From NCBI RefSeq assembly GCF_000720425.1, contig NZ_JOAJ01000001.1, forward strand, positions 1,178,001 to 1,242,000: a stretch of DNA of 64,000 nt, given 5' to 3'. The translations under genes and the position numbers were made by a program. This document shows, piece by piece, positions 1 to 8,828 of the stretch. How positions within the stretch are numbered: the first letter of the stretch is position 1; every line of letters starts with the position of its first letter. The notes beneath the pieces are model-generated. The model made no database searches. It saw only the letters and a list, made by a program, of their open reading frames with translations, and had not been told where the DNA came from. This DNA comes from Nocardia rhamnosiphila NBRC 108938 (GTDB lineage: Bacteria; Actinomycetota; Actinomycetes; Mycobacteriales; Mycobacteriaceae).

Positions 1-158
1 CTACCCCGCGGCTGTGCGAATGACCGGGCTTGCCCGCAACGCCGGCACAGCGACCTCGTCCGGGGGATGTGAGCATACCGCTCCGGTTGCGGCCGCCGAC
101 GCCGGGGCGCGATCGATCCACCCGGGTTACCGTGCGGGGCCGAACGAGAGGACGAACC

Positions 159-1082
159 ATGGGCGCACACCAGGCCGATCTGCCCGAGACCGTCGAATAC
201 CGGTTACCGCACCTGTCGATGACGGCACTCGCCTGGGGCGATCCCGGGGCCCGGCTCGCCCTGTGCCTGCACGGCTTTCCCGACAGCGCCTGGACCTGGC
301 GTCATCTCGGCCCCGCTTTCGCCGCCCGCGGTTTCCGCGTGGTCGCGCCCTTCACCCGGGGTTACGCGCCGACCGCGGTGCCGGAGGACAGCGACTACCA
401 TCTGGGAGCGCTCGCCTACGACGCGATCGCACTGTATCGCGCACTCGGCGCCCCCGCGGACGCGGTACTCATCGGTCACGACTGGGGCGCATTGACCACG
501 AATACCATTTCGGCGCAACCGGATTGCCCGTTCCCCCGGGTCGCGTCGCTGGCGGTACCGCCGGTTCCGGCCATGCGCCCACGCCGGGACGCCGGGGTGA
601 GCGCGTATCTGCGGCAGCTACGGTTCAGCTGGTACATCCTGTTCAACCAGTTACCGGGGATCTCCGAACGCTCGCTCGACCGGCTGATCCCCCGGCTGTG
701 GCACGACTGGTCGCCGGGGTACGGGGCCGAGACGGATATCGCCCATACCCTGACCGCGCTGCCGACCGCCGCGCATCGGACCGCGGCGCTGTCCTACTAC
801 CGCGCCTTCGTCCGGATCGCCGGAAAGCCGTCCGCTCGCTACGCCGGCCTCCACCGGCACTGGGCCGACGCGCCGCGCGTGCCCATGCTGTATCTGCACG
901 GCGGCGCCGACACCACCCTGCATCCGGCATTCACGGCCGGGGTGGCCGAGGTCTTGGCACCGGCGGGTGGAAGGACCGTGACCGTGACCGGCGCCGGACA
1001 TTTCCTGCACCTGGAACAGCCCGCACGAGTGGCACAGTTACTGCTCGACTTCTTCGCGGACGACACGGCTCGCGAAGTCTGA
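159..1082 (+). CDS. alpha/beta hydrolase (epoxide-hydrolase/lipase-like)
   Basis: A cytosolic alpha/beta-hydrolase-fold enzyme of about 307 residues with no signal peptide. The oxyanion segment reads LHGFPDSAWTW, the nucleophile elbow GHDWG places an Asp where lipases have Ser, and the C-terminal GAGHFLHLEQP carries the catalytic His. HGFP followed by GHDWG is the pattern of epoxide hydrolases and haloalkane dehalogenases, so hydrolysis through an Asp-ester intermediate is likely; the substrate cannot be read. The ATG at 159 was chosen over upstream in-frame starts because GAGAGGA lies 7 bases before it and the protein then begins at the usual position. It stands alone, upstream of a MarR/MFS pair on the same strand. 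Confidence 0.85.
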   Translation: MGAHQADLPETVEYRLPHLSMTALAWGDPGARLALCLHGFPDSAWTWRHLGPAFAARGFRVVAPFTRGYAPTAVPEDSDYHLGALAYDAIALYRALGAPADAVLIGHDWGALTTNTISAQPDCPFPRVASLAVPPVPAMRPRRDAGVSAYLRQLRFSWYILFNQLPGISERSLDRLIPRLWHDWSPGYGAETDIAHTLTALPTAAHRTAALSYYRAFVRIAGKPSARYAGLHRHWADAPRVPMLYLHGGADTTLHPAFTAGVAEVLAPAGGRTVTVTGAGHFLHLEQPARVAQLLLDFFADDTAREV

Positions 1083-1201
1083 CTCGGCGTTTCGGGCCGA
1101 GAGCGTGATCTTTTCGCCCCGGGCCCGCCGTAGCGCCCTACTCGGGTGCGATGCGACCACTCGCTCCGCTATGTTTCCGGTCACAGACGAGATATTCCCG
1201 C

Positions 1202-1237
1202 TTCCGCAACTATTACGGGTACCCATATGATCGCGCG
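1202..1237 (+). promoter_or_regulatory. putative leaderless promoter and palindrome of the MarR gene
   Basis: A -10 match TATGAT at 1226-1231 ends six bases before the GTG at 1238, the spacing of a leaderless transcript. A palindrome centred on GGGTACCC (1217-1224; TACGGGTACCCATA with one mismatch at 1214-1227) lies between the -10 and a weak -35 (TTCCGC, 1202-1207). That is where a MarR autorepressor would be expected to bind. The operator role is inferred. Confidence 0.35.
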
Positions 1238-1720
1238 GTGGCAAATGAGTCGGAGACGAGCACTCTCATCGAGCACTTCGTGCTCGCCGTCTGCGACCCC
1301 GGACGGTGGCAGGGCGTCGACCGGCTCGCCGAACTCGACCTGACCCTCTCGCAGGCCCGGGTGCTGTTCACTGTTGTCCGACGCCACGAGCCACAACCGA
1401 TCCACACCATCGCGGGCGAACTCGGCCTGTCGATGACCGCCGCCGGCCGCAATGTCGACCGGCTGGTACGCCTCGGTCTGCTCACCAGGCAGGAGAGCCC
1501 CACCGACCGCCGGGTCAAGCTCGTCGGTCCCACCGAACACGGGCAACGGCTCGCCTGGGATCAGATCGCCGTCCACCGCGCGACGATCGATACGGTCGTC
1601 CACCGCTTGCCCGAGGCTTTACGGGAGGACCTCGAACGGGTCCTCACCGCCGTGCTCGAGTCCGGGGCCATACACAACGTCGTGGCGTGCCCCCCCGCAT
1701 CGTCAGGAGACAATTCGTGA
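1238..1720 (+). CDS. MarR family transcriptional regulator
   Basis: A winged-helix MarR regulator of about 160 residues. The recognition-helix region (LGLSMTAAGRNVDRLVRLGLL) and the wing with the family signature ESPTDRRVKL are both present, followed by a C-terminal dimerisation helix. The GTG at 1238 is preferred to an earlier ATG at 1151 because a -10 element lies just before it and the upstream translation does not resemble MarR. Its stop overlaps the GTG of the following MFS transporter by four bases (GTGA), so the two are translationally coupled and the regulator probably represses the pump until a ligand binds. Ligand unknown. Confidence 0.85.
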   Translation: MANESETSTLIEHFVLAVCDPGRWQGVDRLAELDLTLSQARVLFTVVRRHEPQPIHTIAGELGLSMTAAGRNVDRLVRLGLLTRQESPTDRRVKLVGPTEHGQRLAWDQIAVHRATIDTVVHRLPEALREDLERVLTAVLESGAIHNVVACPPASSGDNS

Positions 1721-3291
1721 ACGCAAGCCCAGCCCCCGCGACCGACGCGGGGGCTCCGGACAGAATCGACGCATCGGTCCTGAAACTGGCCGGTGTCGTG
1801 GTTCTCGGCGCCATCATGTCCATTCTGGACATCACGGTGGTGAACGTCGCCATGCCGACGTTCCAAACCGAATTCGACGTCGCCAACTACTCCACGGTGG
1901 CCTGGACGGTCACCGCCTACACGCTCGCGCTCGCCACCGTCATCCCGCTCACCGGCTGGGCCGCCGACCGTTTCGGCACCAAACGGCTCTACATGACCGC
2001 CCTGGTGCTGTTCACCGCCGGTTCGGTACTGTGCGCGCTGTCCTGGAACATCGGCGCGCTCATCGGATTCCGGGTGATCCAGGGCCTGGGCGGCGGCATG
2101 CTCATGCCGCTGGGTATGACCATCATGACCAAGGCCGCGGGACCGGAGCGGATGGGCCGGTTGATGGCCATCCTGGGTGTGCCCATGCTGCTCGGCCCGA
2201 TCCTGGGCCCGATCCTGGGTGGCTGGCTCATCGAGGACGCGTCCTGGCACTGGATCTTCCTGATCAACCTGCCGCTCGGTGTGATCGCACTCGGCTACGC
2301 CTGGTTCATCCTGCCCAAGGACGAGCCGCAGGCCGGTGAAGCCTTCGATTTCGTGGGCATGCTGATGCTGTCGCCGGGTCTCGCGCTGTTCCTGTACGGC
2401 ATCTCCTCCATCCCGGAGGAGGGCACCGTCGCCACACCGAAGGTGTGGGCGACCATGCTGGTCGGCGGAGCGCTGGTGGTCGCGTTCGTGTTCTACTCGT
2501 TCAAACCCAAGAATCCGCTGCTGGATCTACGGCTGTTCCAGAATCGCGACCTGACCGTCGCCACCGTCACGATGTTCCTGTTCTCCGCGTCGTTCTTCGG
2601 CGGACTGCTGCTGATCCCCACCTACTTCCAGCAGGTGCGGGGCGAGAGCGCGCTGCTGGCCGGACTGCTGGTGGCGCCGCAGGGTATCGGATCGCTGCTC
2701 ACCATGCCGATCGCCGGCATGCTGGTGGACAAATTGCCGGTCGGCCGGGTGGTTCCGGTGGGTCTGGCGGTTCTCACCGCGACCATGTTCGGGCTCACCC
2801 AGATCGAGGCCGACAGCTCCTACTTCTATGTGCTCGGCGTGCTGTTCGTCATGGGTCTCGGTATGGGTCTCACGATGATGCCGCTGATGACGGCCGCCCT
2901 GCGCACGCTGAACGAGGCACAGGTCGCGCGCGGTTCCACTCTGTTGAACATCATCCAGCAGATCGCCAGCTCGGTGGGTGTCGCGGTGATCTCGGTGGTG
3001 CTGACCAACCGGATGCAGAACTCCGAGGCCGTGTCGGCGGGGCAGGCGATGATGGAGGCCCAGCGGACCGGCGAACAGCCCGATCCGTCGGTGCTGCAGT
3101 ACATCGCGAGCCTCGGCGACAAGTTCGAAACCGTCATGCTCGGGGAGATGTCGGACGCCTACGCCGGCACCTTCTGGGTGGCGTTCGCGCTGTGCCTGGT
3201 CACCCTCGGCTTCTCCGTCCTGCTTCCGCGTAAGGCAAGCGCGGTGGCGAAGTCCGATTCCGATACGCCGGCCCCGGTGCTCATGCACTGA
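1717..3291 (+). CDS. DHA2-type MFS drug efflux transporter
   Basis: A proton-driven exporter of about 524 residues with the 14 membrane helices expected of the DHA2 (EmrB/QacA) family. Visible family marks are motif D1 near residue 45 (LDITVVNVAMP), motif A between helices 2 and 3 (GWAADRFGTKRLY) and motif C in helix 5 (GPILGPILGGWL). Starting at GTG 1717 it overlaps the MarR stop by four bases, which ties expression to that regulator. It ends just before a strong hairpin. Substrate cannot be told; hydrophobic antibiotics or dyes are typical for the family. Confidence 0.88.
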   Translation: MNASPAPATDAGAPDRIDASVLKLAGVVVLGAIMSILDITVVNVAMPTFQTEFDVANYSTVAWTVTAYTLALATVIPLTGWAADRFGTKRLYMTALVLFTAGSVLCALSWNIGALIGFRVIQGLGGGMLMPLGMTIMTKAAGPERMGRLMAILGVPMLLGPILGPILGGWLIEDASWHWIFLINLPLGVIALGYAWFILPKDEPQAGEAFDFVGMLMLSPGLALFLYGISSIPEEGTVATPKVWATMLVGGALVVAFVFYSFKPKNPLLDLRLFQNRDLTVATVTMFLFSASFFGGLLLIPTYFQQVRGESALLAGLLVAPQGIGSLLTMPIAGMLVDKLPVGRVVPVGLAVLTATMFGLTQIEADSSYFYVLGVLFVMGLGMGLTMMPLMTAALRTLNEAQVARGSTLLNIIQQIASSVGVAVISVVLTNRMQNSEAVSAGQAMMEAQRTGEQPDPSVLQYIASLGDKFETVMLGEMSDAYAGTFWVAFALCLVTLGFSVLLPRKASAVAKSDSDTPAPVLMH

Positions 3292-3314
3292 TCTCCCGGC
3301 ACTCCGGACCCACA

Positions 3315-3349
3315 CCGCCCGCCCGAACCACCCCGGTTCAGGCGGGCGG
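3315..3349. terminator. bidirectional hairpin terminator
   Basis: A 15-bp inverted repeat with one mismatch (CCGCCCGCCCGAACC paired with GGTTCAGGCGGGCGG, five-base loop) is followed on the plus strand by TTGCGTTTT. It sits between the convergent MFS and lipase genes and covers the lipase stop codon. Confidence 0.7.
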
Positions 3350-4528
3350 TTGCGTTTTCCGGAACCAGTCGAGAATCCGCGGAAGCGCCTCCCGGACGGT
3401 GGCACCGTGGTCGATATCGCCGAGGTCGATCAGTTCGGCGGAGGCGCCCAGTTCGGCTTTCGTACAGCGCAGCGAATTCTCGAAGGGGACACTGCGGTCT
3501 CCAGATGCCGCGAACAGACCAACCGGCACCTTCGCGGTCCAGTCGCAGACGGTATCGCTGTCGGCCATGGCCTGCAGTGCGGCGCCGGTGGGGTTGCGTG
3601 CCAGTTCCAGGTATTGCGGGGTCAGCAATTTTTGTGGGGTATCCGGGAGGCCCGAGGCTACGGCCAGCACATCGTGGTGCCCGTCGAAAAGCCCGTCGAT
3701 CCGCTGCGCGTAGGGCTGCTGGAACGCATCGGCGGGATCGTCGTAGAGGTGGTAGATCCGATTCATCGCGGTGATCCAATAGCCCAGGTACAGCACCGCT
3801 TGCCGGCCCTCCACCCGGCCGTCCAGCGCGGCCGGGGCCTGGACCTCCTGGACAGCGTAGGCACCGCTGACCGCGGCGACCGCGGCCGGGGCGAAACCCT
3901 CGACCGCGCCGCTGTTGAGCTCCCGGCCGAGTGCCAGGGCGGCCTGGGCGCCCTGGGAGAACCCGGTCACCAGAACGTTCGGATCCAGGTCACGGCCCTG
4001 GTCGGCAAGCAGCGAACGGGCGGCCAGGAGCAGATCCGCCGAGGCGGAGGCCTCGGTGGGGGCATGGGCGTAGGGATGGAAACCGGGGCCCTCCCCGAGA
4101 CCCAGATAGTCCGGGGCGACCGCGGCGTAACCGGCGGCGGCGAACTGGACGGTGCGGGCACGTTCGGTCTCGCCGTCCGCCGAGGGCGCTTCGTCGCGGC
4201 GCACCGTGGTTCCGTGCGCGTAGGAGACCAGACGCAACCGCTGCACGCTGGTATCCGGGGCCACCACCAGGCCGCTGGCGGTGGTGGGCGTTCCGTCGGC
4301 CGCGACGGTTTCGTACACGACCCGGTGGGCGCGGACACCGTTCGCCCCGGTCACCGGATATCGCCATTCGGCGAGATAGTCACCGGTCTCGGCGGCGGTC
4401 ATCTCGAAGACCGGCGCCACCGAGACGACGCTGCCGCGCCCGGGCCGGTCCGCGTCGTCGTGCGCGCCGCCGCACGCGGCCGCGAAAAGGCACAGCGCAC
4501 TCACCATCGATACAAGCGCCCGGCGCAT
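3338..4528 (-). CDS. secreted lipoprotein lipase, LIP family
   Basis: An exported esterase of about 396 residues related to the actinobacterial and fungal secretory lipases. A signal peptide with a lipobox-like end (LCLFAAAC followed by GG) suggests lipid anchoring. The nucleophile elbow is GFSQG near residue 200; the C-terminal DIDHG probably carries the catalytic His. The family hydrolyses acylglycerols or esters outside the cell. The ATG at 4528 was chosen because it puts the charged n-region MRRA directly before the hydrophobic core; an upstream ATG at 4576 would add an untypical leader. A second LIP-family gene lies at 58992. Confidence 0.82.
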   Translation of the reverse strand: MRRALVSMVSALCLFAAACGGAHDDADRPGRGSVVSVAPVFEMTAAETGDYLAEWRYPVTGANGVRAHRVVYETVAADGTPTTASGLVVAPDTSVQRLRLVSYAHGTTVRRDEAPSADGETERARTVQFAAAGYAAVAPDYLGLGEGPGFHPYAHAPTEASASADLLLAARSLLADQGRDLDPNVLVTGFSQGAQAALALGRELNSGAVEGFAPAAVAAVSGAYAVQEVQAPAALDGRVEGRQAVLYLGYWITAMNRIYHLYDDPADAFQQPYAQRIDGLFDGHHDVLAVASGLPDTPQKLLTPQYLELARNPTGAALQAMADSDTVCDWTAKVPVGLFAASGDRSVPFENSLRCTKAELGASAELIDLGDIDHGATVREALPRILDWFRKTQPPA

Positions 4529-4705
4529 CGTCACTGTCGTTCTCCCGGCTGTGGTCCCGACCCGATCGGGCCTCACCGTAGCCGATCACCCGGTGACCGG
4601 CCGCCAGGCGGCGCGAGCGTCGCCGGCCCACCGGCCCGCGGTGGCCGGGGTCGTGCGGGCGGGCGGAGGCGAAACAACTCCGGGACCACCGACGATGACA
4701 GGGAC

Positions 4706-4930
4706 GTGAACCTCGAAGTACTACCGCCGGCCGAGCGGCGGGACATCGTGCGACGCCTGATCGCGCTCTGTCATATCGTCAACGATCTCGTCGAGATCAC
4801 CGCAACCACGCCAGCCGACGGCGGGCCCGACCCGGACGCGCTCCACGAACACGCCCAGCAGATCCAGACCGTGGTCCGCGATATCGTGGTCGATCTGGTG
4901 GCCAACGGCCGGCAGTCGGACGCCGCCTGA
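4706..4930 (+). CDS. small hypothetical helical protein
   Basis: An open frame of 74 codons starting at GTG 4706 and reading VNLEVLPPAERRDIVRRL. It is rich in Leu, Val, Ile and charged residues with helix-like spacing, contains one Cys, and has no signal or membrane segment. Codon use matches the neighbours. A CAGGGA sequence lies shortly upstream. I do not recognise a family. It lies upstream of a membrane protein on the same strand with a 72-base gap, so they may be co-transcribed. Confidence 0.55.
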   Translation: MNLEVLPPAERRDIVRRLIALCHIVNDLVEITATTPADGGPDPDALHEHAQQIQTVVRDIVVDLVANGRQSDAA

Positions 4931-5002
4931 GGAGAAGTCGCGCCGGCCCATCGCCGTTTCGCGGCGTGTTCCCAATGGTGGGCGCAGAATTAGACTGGGC
5001 TG

Positions 5003-5992
5003 ATGGTCAAACCGAGCCCGTGGGGAGCGAGCGGCGGTGACGGCGACACTTCGTCGAGCACGGTTCGCACCGCGACACCACAGCCGGCCTCGTCCGCATC
5101 CGCCGGTGCCCGCGCGGAAGTCTGGGAACGACGCCGGACCCTTGCCCGGGCCGGACTGCGGCGGGTGGCCGAACAGGCCGAGGACATCCGCACCGCGCCG
5201 GCGATGACCGGCAAATGGGGATATGTGATCACCGCACTGGGCGGTGTCATCGTCTTCATCCTCATGTTCAAGCACTGGATGGTCGCGCACGGGCCGGACG
5301 GTATGGCCGGTGCGACCCCGTTCGGCCAGGTCGATTCCACCACTCGCTATTTGAGCGTCTGGTCCTCGCACGGCCCACCGCCCGCAGCCGACCTCACCGG
5401 CTCATGGGCAGTGGCCGCCAGCAGTATGATCGCCCTCACCATTGCGGCAATCGCGATCCATATCGCCACCAACTCAGAGCGTTTCGCGCGGATCGCCACC
5501 GGCGGTGCGGTCCTCACCGCTCTCTTGGTGATCGCGAACATGCTGTATCTGGCCGCCCGCCAGAAGCAGCTCAAGAACATGACGGGCCGCAGCTGGGATC
5601 TCGGTGGCCAGCTCGGTTCCTGGATCAACTGGGCGGTCAACGACGGCTCGAAACCGGTCGCGGGCCTGAACCAGGTGGAATACGTCGCCAGCAGTACGAT
5701 CACCACCTCCGCCATCGCGGCGGTGATCATCGCGGTGGGTTCGGCGGTGATCGCGGTGGCGACCATGCCGCGGACCGCCACCGGGGCGCGGATGCCCTGG
5801 CGGGTCACCGTATCCCGGGAGACGGCGTCGAACTATACGGCCACCGGCTCCGAGCCCGAAGTGGGTCCCCGGACCGCTCCGGCGCCGGAACCCGCCGCCA
5901 CGGCGTCCGCTCCGGCACCGAGTCCCGCCCCGGCTCCGGACGGCGGTCCCGAGCCGGCCGCGACCGCAGATCCCGGGCCCGCCAAGAGCTGA
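5003..5992 (+). CDS. four-helix membrane protein with Pro/Ala-rich tail
   Basis: A membrane protein of 329 residues. After a Ser/Thr-rich N-terminus and a charged helix (about residues 35-65) there are four hydrophobic segments near residues 73-92, 133-151, 168-186 and 230-250, then a C-terminal tail of about 50 residues made mostly of Pro, Ala, Glu and Gly. The first segment is followed by a loop containing SVWSSHGPPP. The layout resembles uncharacterised actinobacterial membrane proteins; no enzymatic motif is visible. The start is the ATG at 5003, after a short gap from the small gene upstream. Confidence 0.7.
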   Translation: MVKPSPWGASGGDGDTSSSTVRTATPQPASSASAGARAEVWERRRTLARAGLRRVAEQAEDIRTAPAMTGKWGYVITALGGVIVFILMFKHWMVAHGPDGMAGATPFGQVDSTTRYLSVWSSHGPPPAADLTGSWAVAASSMIALTIAAIAIHIATNSERFARIATGGAVLTALLVIANMLYLAARQKQLKNMTGRSWDLGGQLGSWINWAVNDGSKPVAGLNQVEYVASSTITTSAIAAVIIAVGSAVIAVATMPRTATGARMPWRVTVSRETASNYTATGSEPEVGPRTAPAPEPAATASAPAPSPAPAPDGGPEPAATADPGPAKS

Positions 5993-6010
5993 CGCGAGTC
6001 CGGACGCCGG

Positions 6011-6310
6011 TCAGTCCCGCGCGACCCGCACCTCGACATCGATATTGCCGCGGATGGCATTGCTGTACGGGCACACCTGATGCGCCTTGTCGGCCAGCGC
6101 CTGAGCTTCGTCCGCGGGAAGGTGGGGAAACCTCGAGGACCACCGTCAGCCCGAAGCCGCCACCGTCGGTGCTCCCGATACCGACCTTGGCACCCACCGC
6201 CGAATCGTTCACATTCGCTTCGGCCTGGGAACCGACCAGGCGCAGCGCGGAATGGAAGCAGGCCGCGTAACCGGCGGCGAAGAGCAGTTCGGGGTTGGCT
6301 CCCCCGCGGC
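6011..6310 (-). pseudogene. ohr: broken ohr (OsmC-like organic hydroperoxide reductase)
   Basis: Two reading frames on the minus strand together spell the C-terminal two thirds of an Ohr/OsmC thiol peroxidase. The first runs from GGANPELLFAAGYAACF, with the peroxidatic Cys, to GGGFGLTVVLEVS. The second runs from HLPADEAQALADKAHQ to VCPYSNAIRGNIDV, with the resolving Cys, and ends at the stop at 6011-6013. The frames change at the C-run near 6121-6130, consistent with a one-base slip. The first ~50 residues of the family are also missing upstream of 6310. With both defects it should not give a working enzyme, although both catalytic cysteines survive. Confidence 0.82.
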
Positions 6311-6433
6311 AGCGAATGCCGCGGAACTGTGCGCAGTGTAGTGTCGCGCGCGGTGCCGGATCAGTTGCGGCACAGGGGAAAGTTCTGAGTATCATCCGGC
6401 GGCCCCCAATCGGTTCGAGCGATCGCGAGGCAT

Positions 6434-6826
6434 ATGTTCCCTGACCAGACCTCCACCCATTACCCTGTCTCCCCCATCCCCGACGACGTCTACGGTCGTG
6501 GTGCGCCGATTCCCGCGCCCCGAGAACCCGACCTGGTGATCACCGCACTGCTGTGGTTCCTGCTCGCGACGCTGGCGATCGTCTCGGTGGCGATTTCACC
6601 CTGGTTCCTGCTCGCCACCGGGGTGTGCGAAGGGCGTGCGGACTGCAGCGCCGATCCGAGCACGGGGAACTGGATCATCGTCCTCGGCGGCTGCTTCGGT
6701 TTCCTGGTCGGCGCCGCCACCACCGTCAATGCCGCGCGCAGCGGGCGAGCACTGTACCCCGGCGCACTGCTCGGGCTGGCCCTGGTTCTCGCCGCCTGGC
6801 TGGCGGGTTCACTGCTGATGGGCTGA
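6434..6826 (+). CDS. small three-helix membrane protein
   Basis: A 130-residue protein starting at ATG 6434. A soluble Pro-rich N-terminus (about 35 residues) precedes three hydrophobic segments near residues 36-58, 78-95 and 105-127. Between the first and second, the loop GVCEGRADCSADPSTGNW has two Cys that could form a disulphide on the outer face. No enzymatic motif; I do not recognise the family. It converges on the SRPBCC gene across a perfect hairpin. Confidence 0.65.
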   Translation: MFPDQTSTHYPVSPIPDDVYGRGAPIPAPREPDLVITALLWFLLATLAIVSVAISPWFLLATGVCEGRADCSADPSTGNWIIVLGGCFGFLVGAATTVNAARSGRALYPGALLGLALVLAAWLAGSLLMG

Positions 6827-6833
6827 GCGGACT

Positions 6834-6872
6834 CCGGGCCGCGGGCACCGGGAAACGGTGCCCGCGGCCCGG
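6834..6872. terminator. perfect 17-bp hairpin between convergent genes
   Basis: CCGGGCCGCGGGCACCG is followed after five bases (GGAAA) by its exact reverse complement. It lies between the stops of two convergent genes at 6826 and 6877 and so probably terminates both, although no T-run follows. Confidence 0.65.
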
Positions 6873-6876
6873 CCGC

Positions 6877-7386
6877 TCACGATGACGCGGTCGCGAAGCG
6901 CTGATCGGTATAGCGGCGCAGGTTCGTCAGGAAGCGCCGGAACGCCAGATTCATCACCGGGGTGGCGAGGAAGGCGGTGAACCGGGCAGGGCCGGCCAGT
7001 CGCTGGGCCAGGGTCCAGGTGAGTCGGCAACCCTCGGGAGTCTCCACGATGCGGTAGTCCTCGGCGAACGCCGCCAGCGCACCGGTCGAGCTGCTGTTGA
7101 AGCGGAACGCCATCCGGGTGTTCGGCTCCCAGACCAGGAACTCCTCGTCGCCGACGATTCCGCCGCGCATATCGACCACCCGGGTGGTACCCACACCCCG
7201 GGGTTCGGGAGTGGTCCAGGTGACCTTGGTGATCACGCTCGCCCAGTGCGGCCAGGACTCGGCGTCGGCCAGCACCTCGAACAGCTGGGCCGGCGTGATG
7301 GCGAGGTCCACGCTGTTGCTGAAGCGCAAGGGAGCGTTATCGATGAATTCGAGACCGACGCGCTCACACGGATGCAGGGTGCTCAT
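6877..7386 (-). CDS. SRPBCC-family (polyketide cyclase/dehydrase-like) protein
   Basis: A 169-residue START/Bet v1-fold protein. The N-terminal strand and first helix (FSNSVDLAITPAQLFEVLADAESWPHW) and the central WTTPEPRGVGTTR match the SRPBCC pattern, in which a long C-terminal helix closes a hydrophobic pocket. Such proteins bind or cyclise lipophilic ligands; the ligand is unknown. ATG 7386 is chosen because the longer in-frame extension upstream is Arg-rich and unlike the family. It diverges from the antigen-85-like esterase across a 247-base gap. Confidence 0.75.
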   Translation of the reverse strand: MSTLHPCERVGLEFIDNAPLRFSNSVDLAITPAQLFEVLADAESWPHWASVITKVTWTTPEPRGVGTTRVVDMRGGIVGDEEFLVWEPNTRMAFRFNSSSTGALAAFAEDYRIVETPEGCRLTWTLAQRLAGPARFTAFLATPVMNLAFRRFLTNLRRYTDQRFATASS

Positions 7387-7453
7387 CGCCGGCCACCGCC
7401 GTTTCCGCCCACCTGTTTCCGGTCGTTCATGCGCACGATCCTCTCGTCGGTCG

Positions 7454-7477
7454 GTACAGCCACACTCCCGGCTGTAC
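7454..7477. repeat. inverted repeat in divergent promoter region
   Basis: GTACAGCC (7454-7461) and its exact reverse complement GGCTGTAC (7470-7477) are separated by eight bases. The centre-to-centre distance is 16 bp, close to one and a half helical turns. It lies 68 bases before the SRPBCC start and about 157 before the esterase start. A repressor site is possible; no regulator gene adjoins it. Confidence 0.4.
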
Positions 7478-7633
7478 ACCGATGGTTACACCTGTCCAGT
7501 CATCTGTCCATAGCGCTCGGTGCCCGGCCGGGCATTGGGACCGGACGCAGGAAACAACGGGCCGCTCTGGCCCGCTTCACAGAATCCAGCGGTTCGGCGG
7601 CGCCGCGCGCATCACGAGAATTAGCTTCCGGCG

Positions 7634-8674
7634 ATGCCACACCCTCGCCGGCCGCGCCGTCCGGGGCGGGCCCTGCTCGTCACCGCCGCCATCGCCGCCC
7701 TCGTGCCCGTGACGCCCGGTCCGGGGACGGCCGCACCACCGGACCCGGATCGGCCCGGCGCCGTGGCCCCGGCGGCCGGGATCGTCGATAGCATGCCGCG
7801 CGGTGGGCGCGCGGTAGAACTCGCGGTGTACTCCGCCGCGATGAACCGGGTGGTCCGGGTGCGGGTACTGCCGCCCGCCGATCCCGCGGCACCGGCACCC
7901 ACGCTGTACCTGCTCAACGGGATCACCGGCGGCGCGGACGGCGGAAACTGGTTCGAGCGCACCGATCTCACCGAGTTCTTCCGGGACGAACAGGTAACCG
8001 TGGTCAATCCGCTCGGCGGCGCGGGTAGCTACTTCACCGACTGGCGGGCCGATGACCCGGTACTCGGACGGCAACGGTGGACCACCTTCCTCACTCGCGA
8101 GCTCCCGCCCCTGATCGACGGCCGTTTCCGCGGCACCGGCGCCGCGGCGCTCGCCGGAATATCCATGGGGGCCGCCTCCGTGCTGCAGCTGGCACTCGCC
8201 GCGCCTGGCCACTTTCGGGCGCTGGGTTCCTACAGCGGCTGTGTCCGGACCAGCGATCCACAGGGCCGCGCCATCGTCGAGCTGGTGGTCCGCGCCGGCG
8301 GCGGAGACCCACGCAATATGTGGGGCCCGCCACAGGACCGCGCCTGGGCCGACAACGATCCGTTCCTGCATCCCGAGGCGCTGCGCGGGACTGCCCTTCA
8401 CCTGTCCGCCGGGACCGGGGCCCCCGGGCCGCTGGACACCCTGGACGGGCCGGGTATCCACCGTGATCCCGGTAAGCTCGCCGACCAATTACTGGTCGGC
8501 GGACTACTGGAAACAGTGGCGGCGGGCTGCGCGGTACGACTGCGGAACAGGCTGCGTGAACTCGATATACCGGCGACCGTCACCCTGCGGCCCGGCGGCA
8601 CTCATTCCTGGGGTTATTGGCAGCGCGACCTGCACGATTCCTGGCCGCTCTTTGCTGCGGCACTGCGTAGATGA
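7634..8674 (+). CDS. exported antigen-85-like esterase/mycolyltransferase paralogue
   Basis: A secreted alpha/beta hydrolase of 346 residues related to the Ag85/FbpA mycolyltransferases, which move mycolic acids onto trehalose and arabinogalactan in the cell envelope. An Arg-rich n-region and hydrophobic core (ALLVTAAIAALVPV) form a signal peptide. The nucleophile elbow is GISMGAAS and the catalytic His sits in GGTHSWGYW, the characteristic Ag85 ending. LLNGITGG near residue 95 is the oxyanion loop. Whether it transfers mycolates or only hydrolyses esters cannot be told from sequence. Confidence 0.8.
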   Translation: MPHPRRPRRPGRALLVTAAIAALVPVTPGPGTAAPPDPDRPGAVAPAAGIVDSMPRGGRAVELAVYSAAMNRVVRVRVLPPADPAAPAPTLYLLNGITGGADGGNWFERTDLTEFFRDEQVTVVNPLGGAGSYFTDWRADDPVLGRQRWTTFLTRELPPLIDGRFRGTGAAALAGISMGAASVLQLALAAPGHFRALGSYSGCVRTSDPQGRAIVELVVRAGGGDPRNMWGPPQDRAWADNDPFLHPEALRGTALHLSAGTGAPGPLDTLDGPGIHRDPGKLADQLLVGGLLETVAAGCAVRLRNRLRELDIPATVTLRPGGTHSWGYWQRDLHDSWPLFAAALRR

Positions 8675-8828
8675 GTTCCGCGGCCGAGGCCGGTAACCGG
8701 CATTCAAAACAGCTGGGTGACATCACAATCGAGCACCGGCGATGTTGTGCGGTGACGGAAGGATGTCAACAACCCGTTCCGGTCAGGGGCAACCGATCGG
8801 TAATGTCGGCCCCGATACCGAAGCGGAC

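Noticed and set aside
3350..4930. A 526-codon open frame on the plus strand across the lipase gene
   Set aside because: It is antisense to the lipase, has Gly/Arg/Gln-rich composition and no domain. Only its last 74 codons, beyond the lipase, look like a gene (4706-4930).
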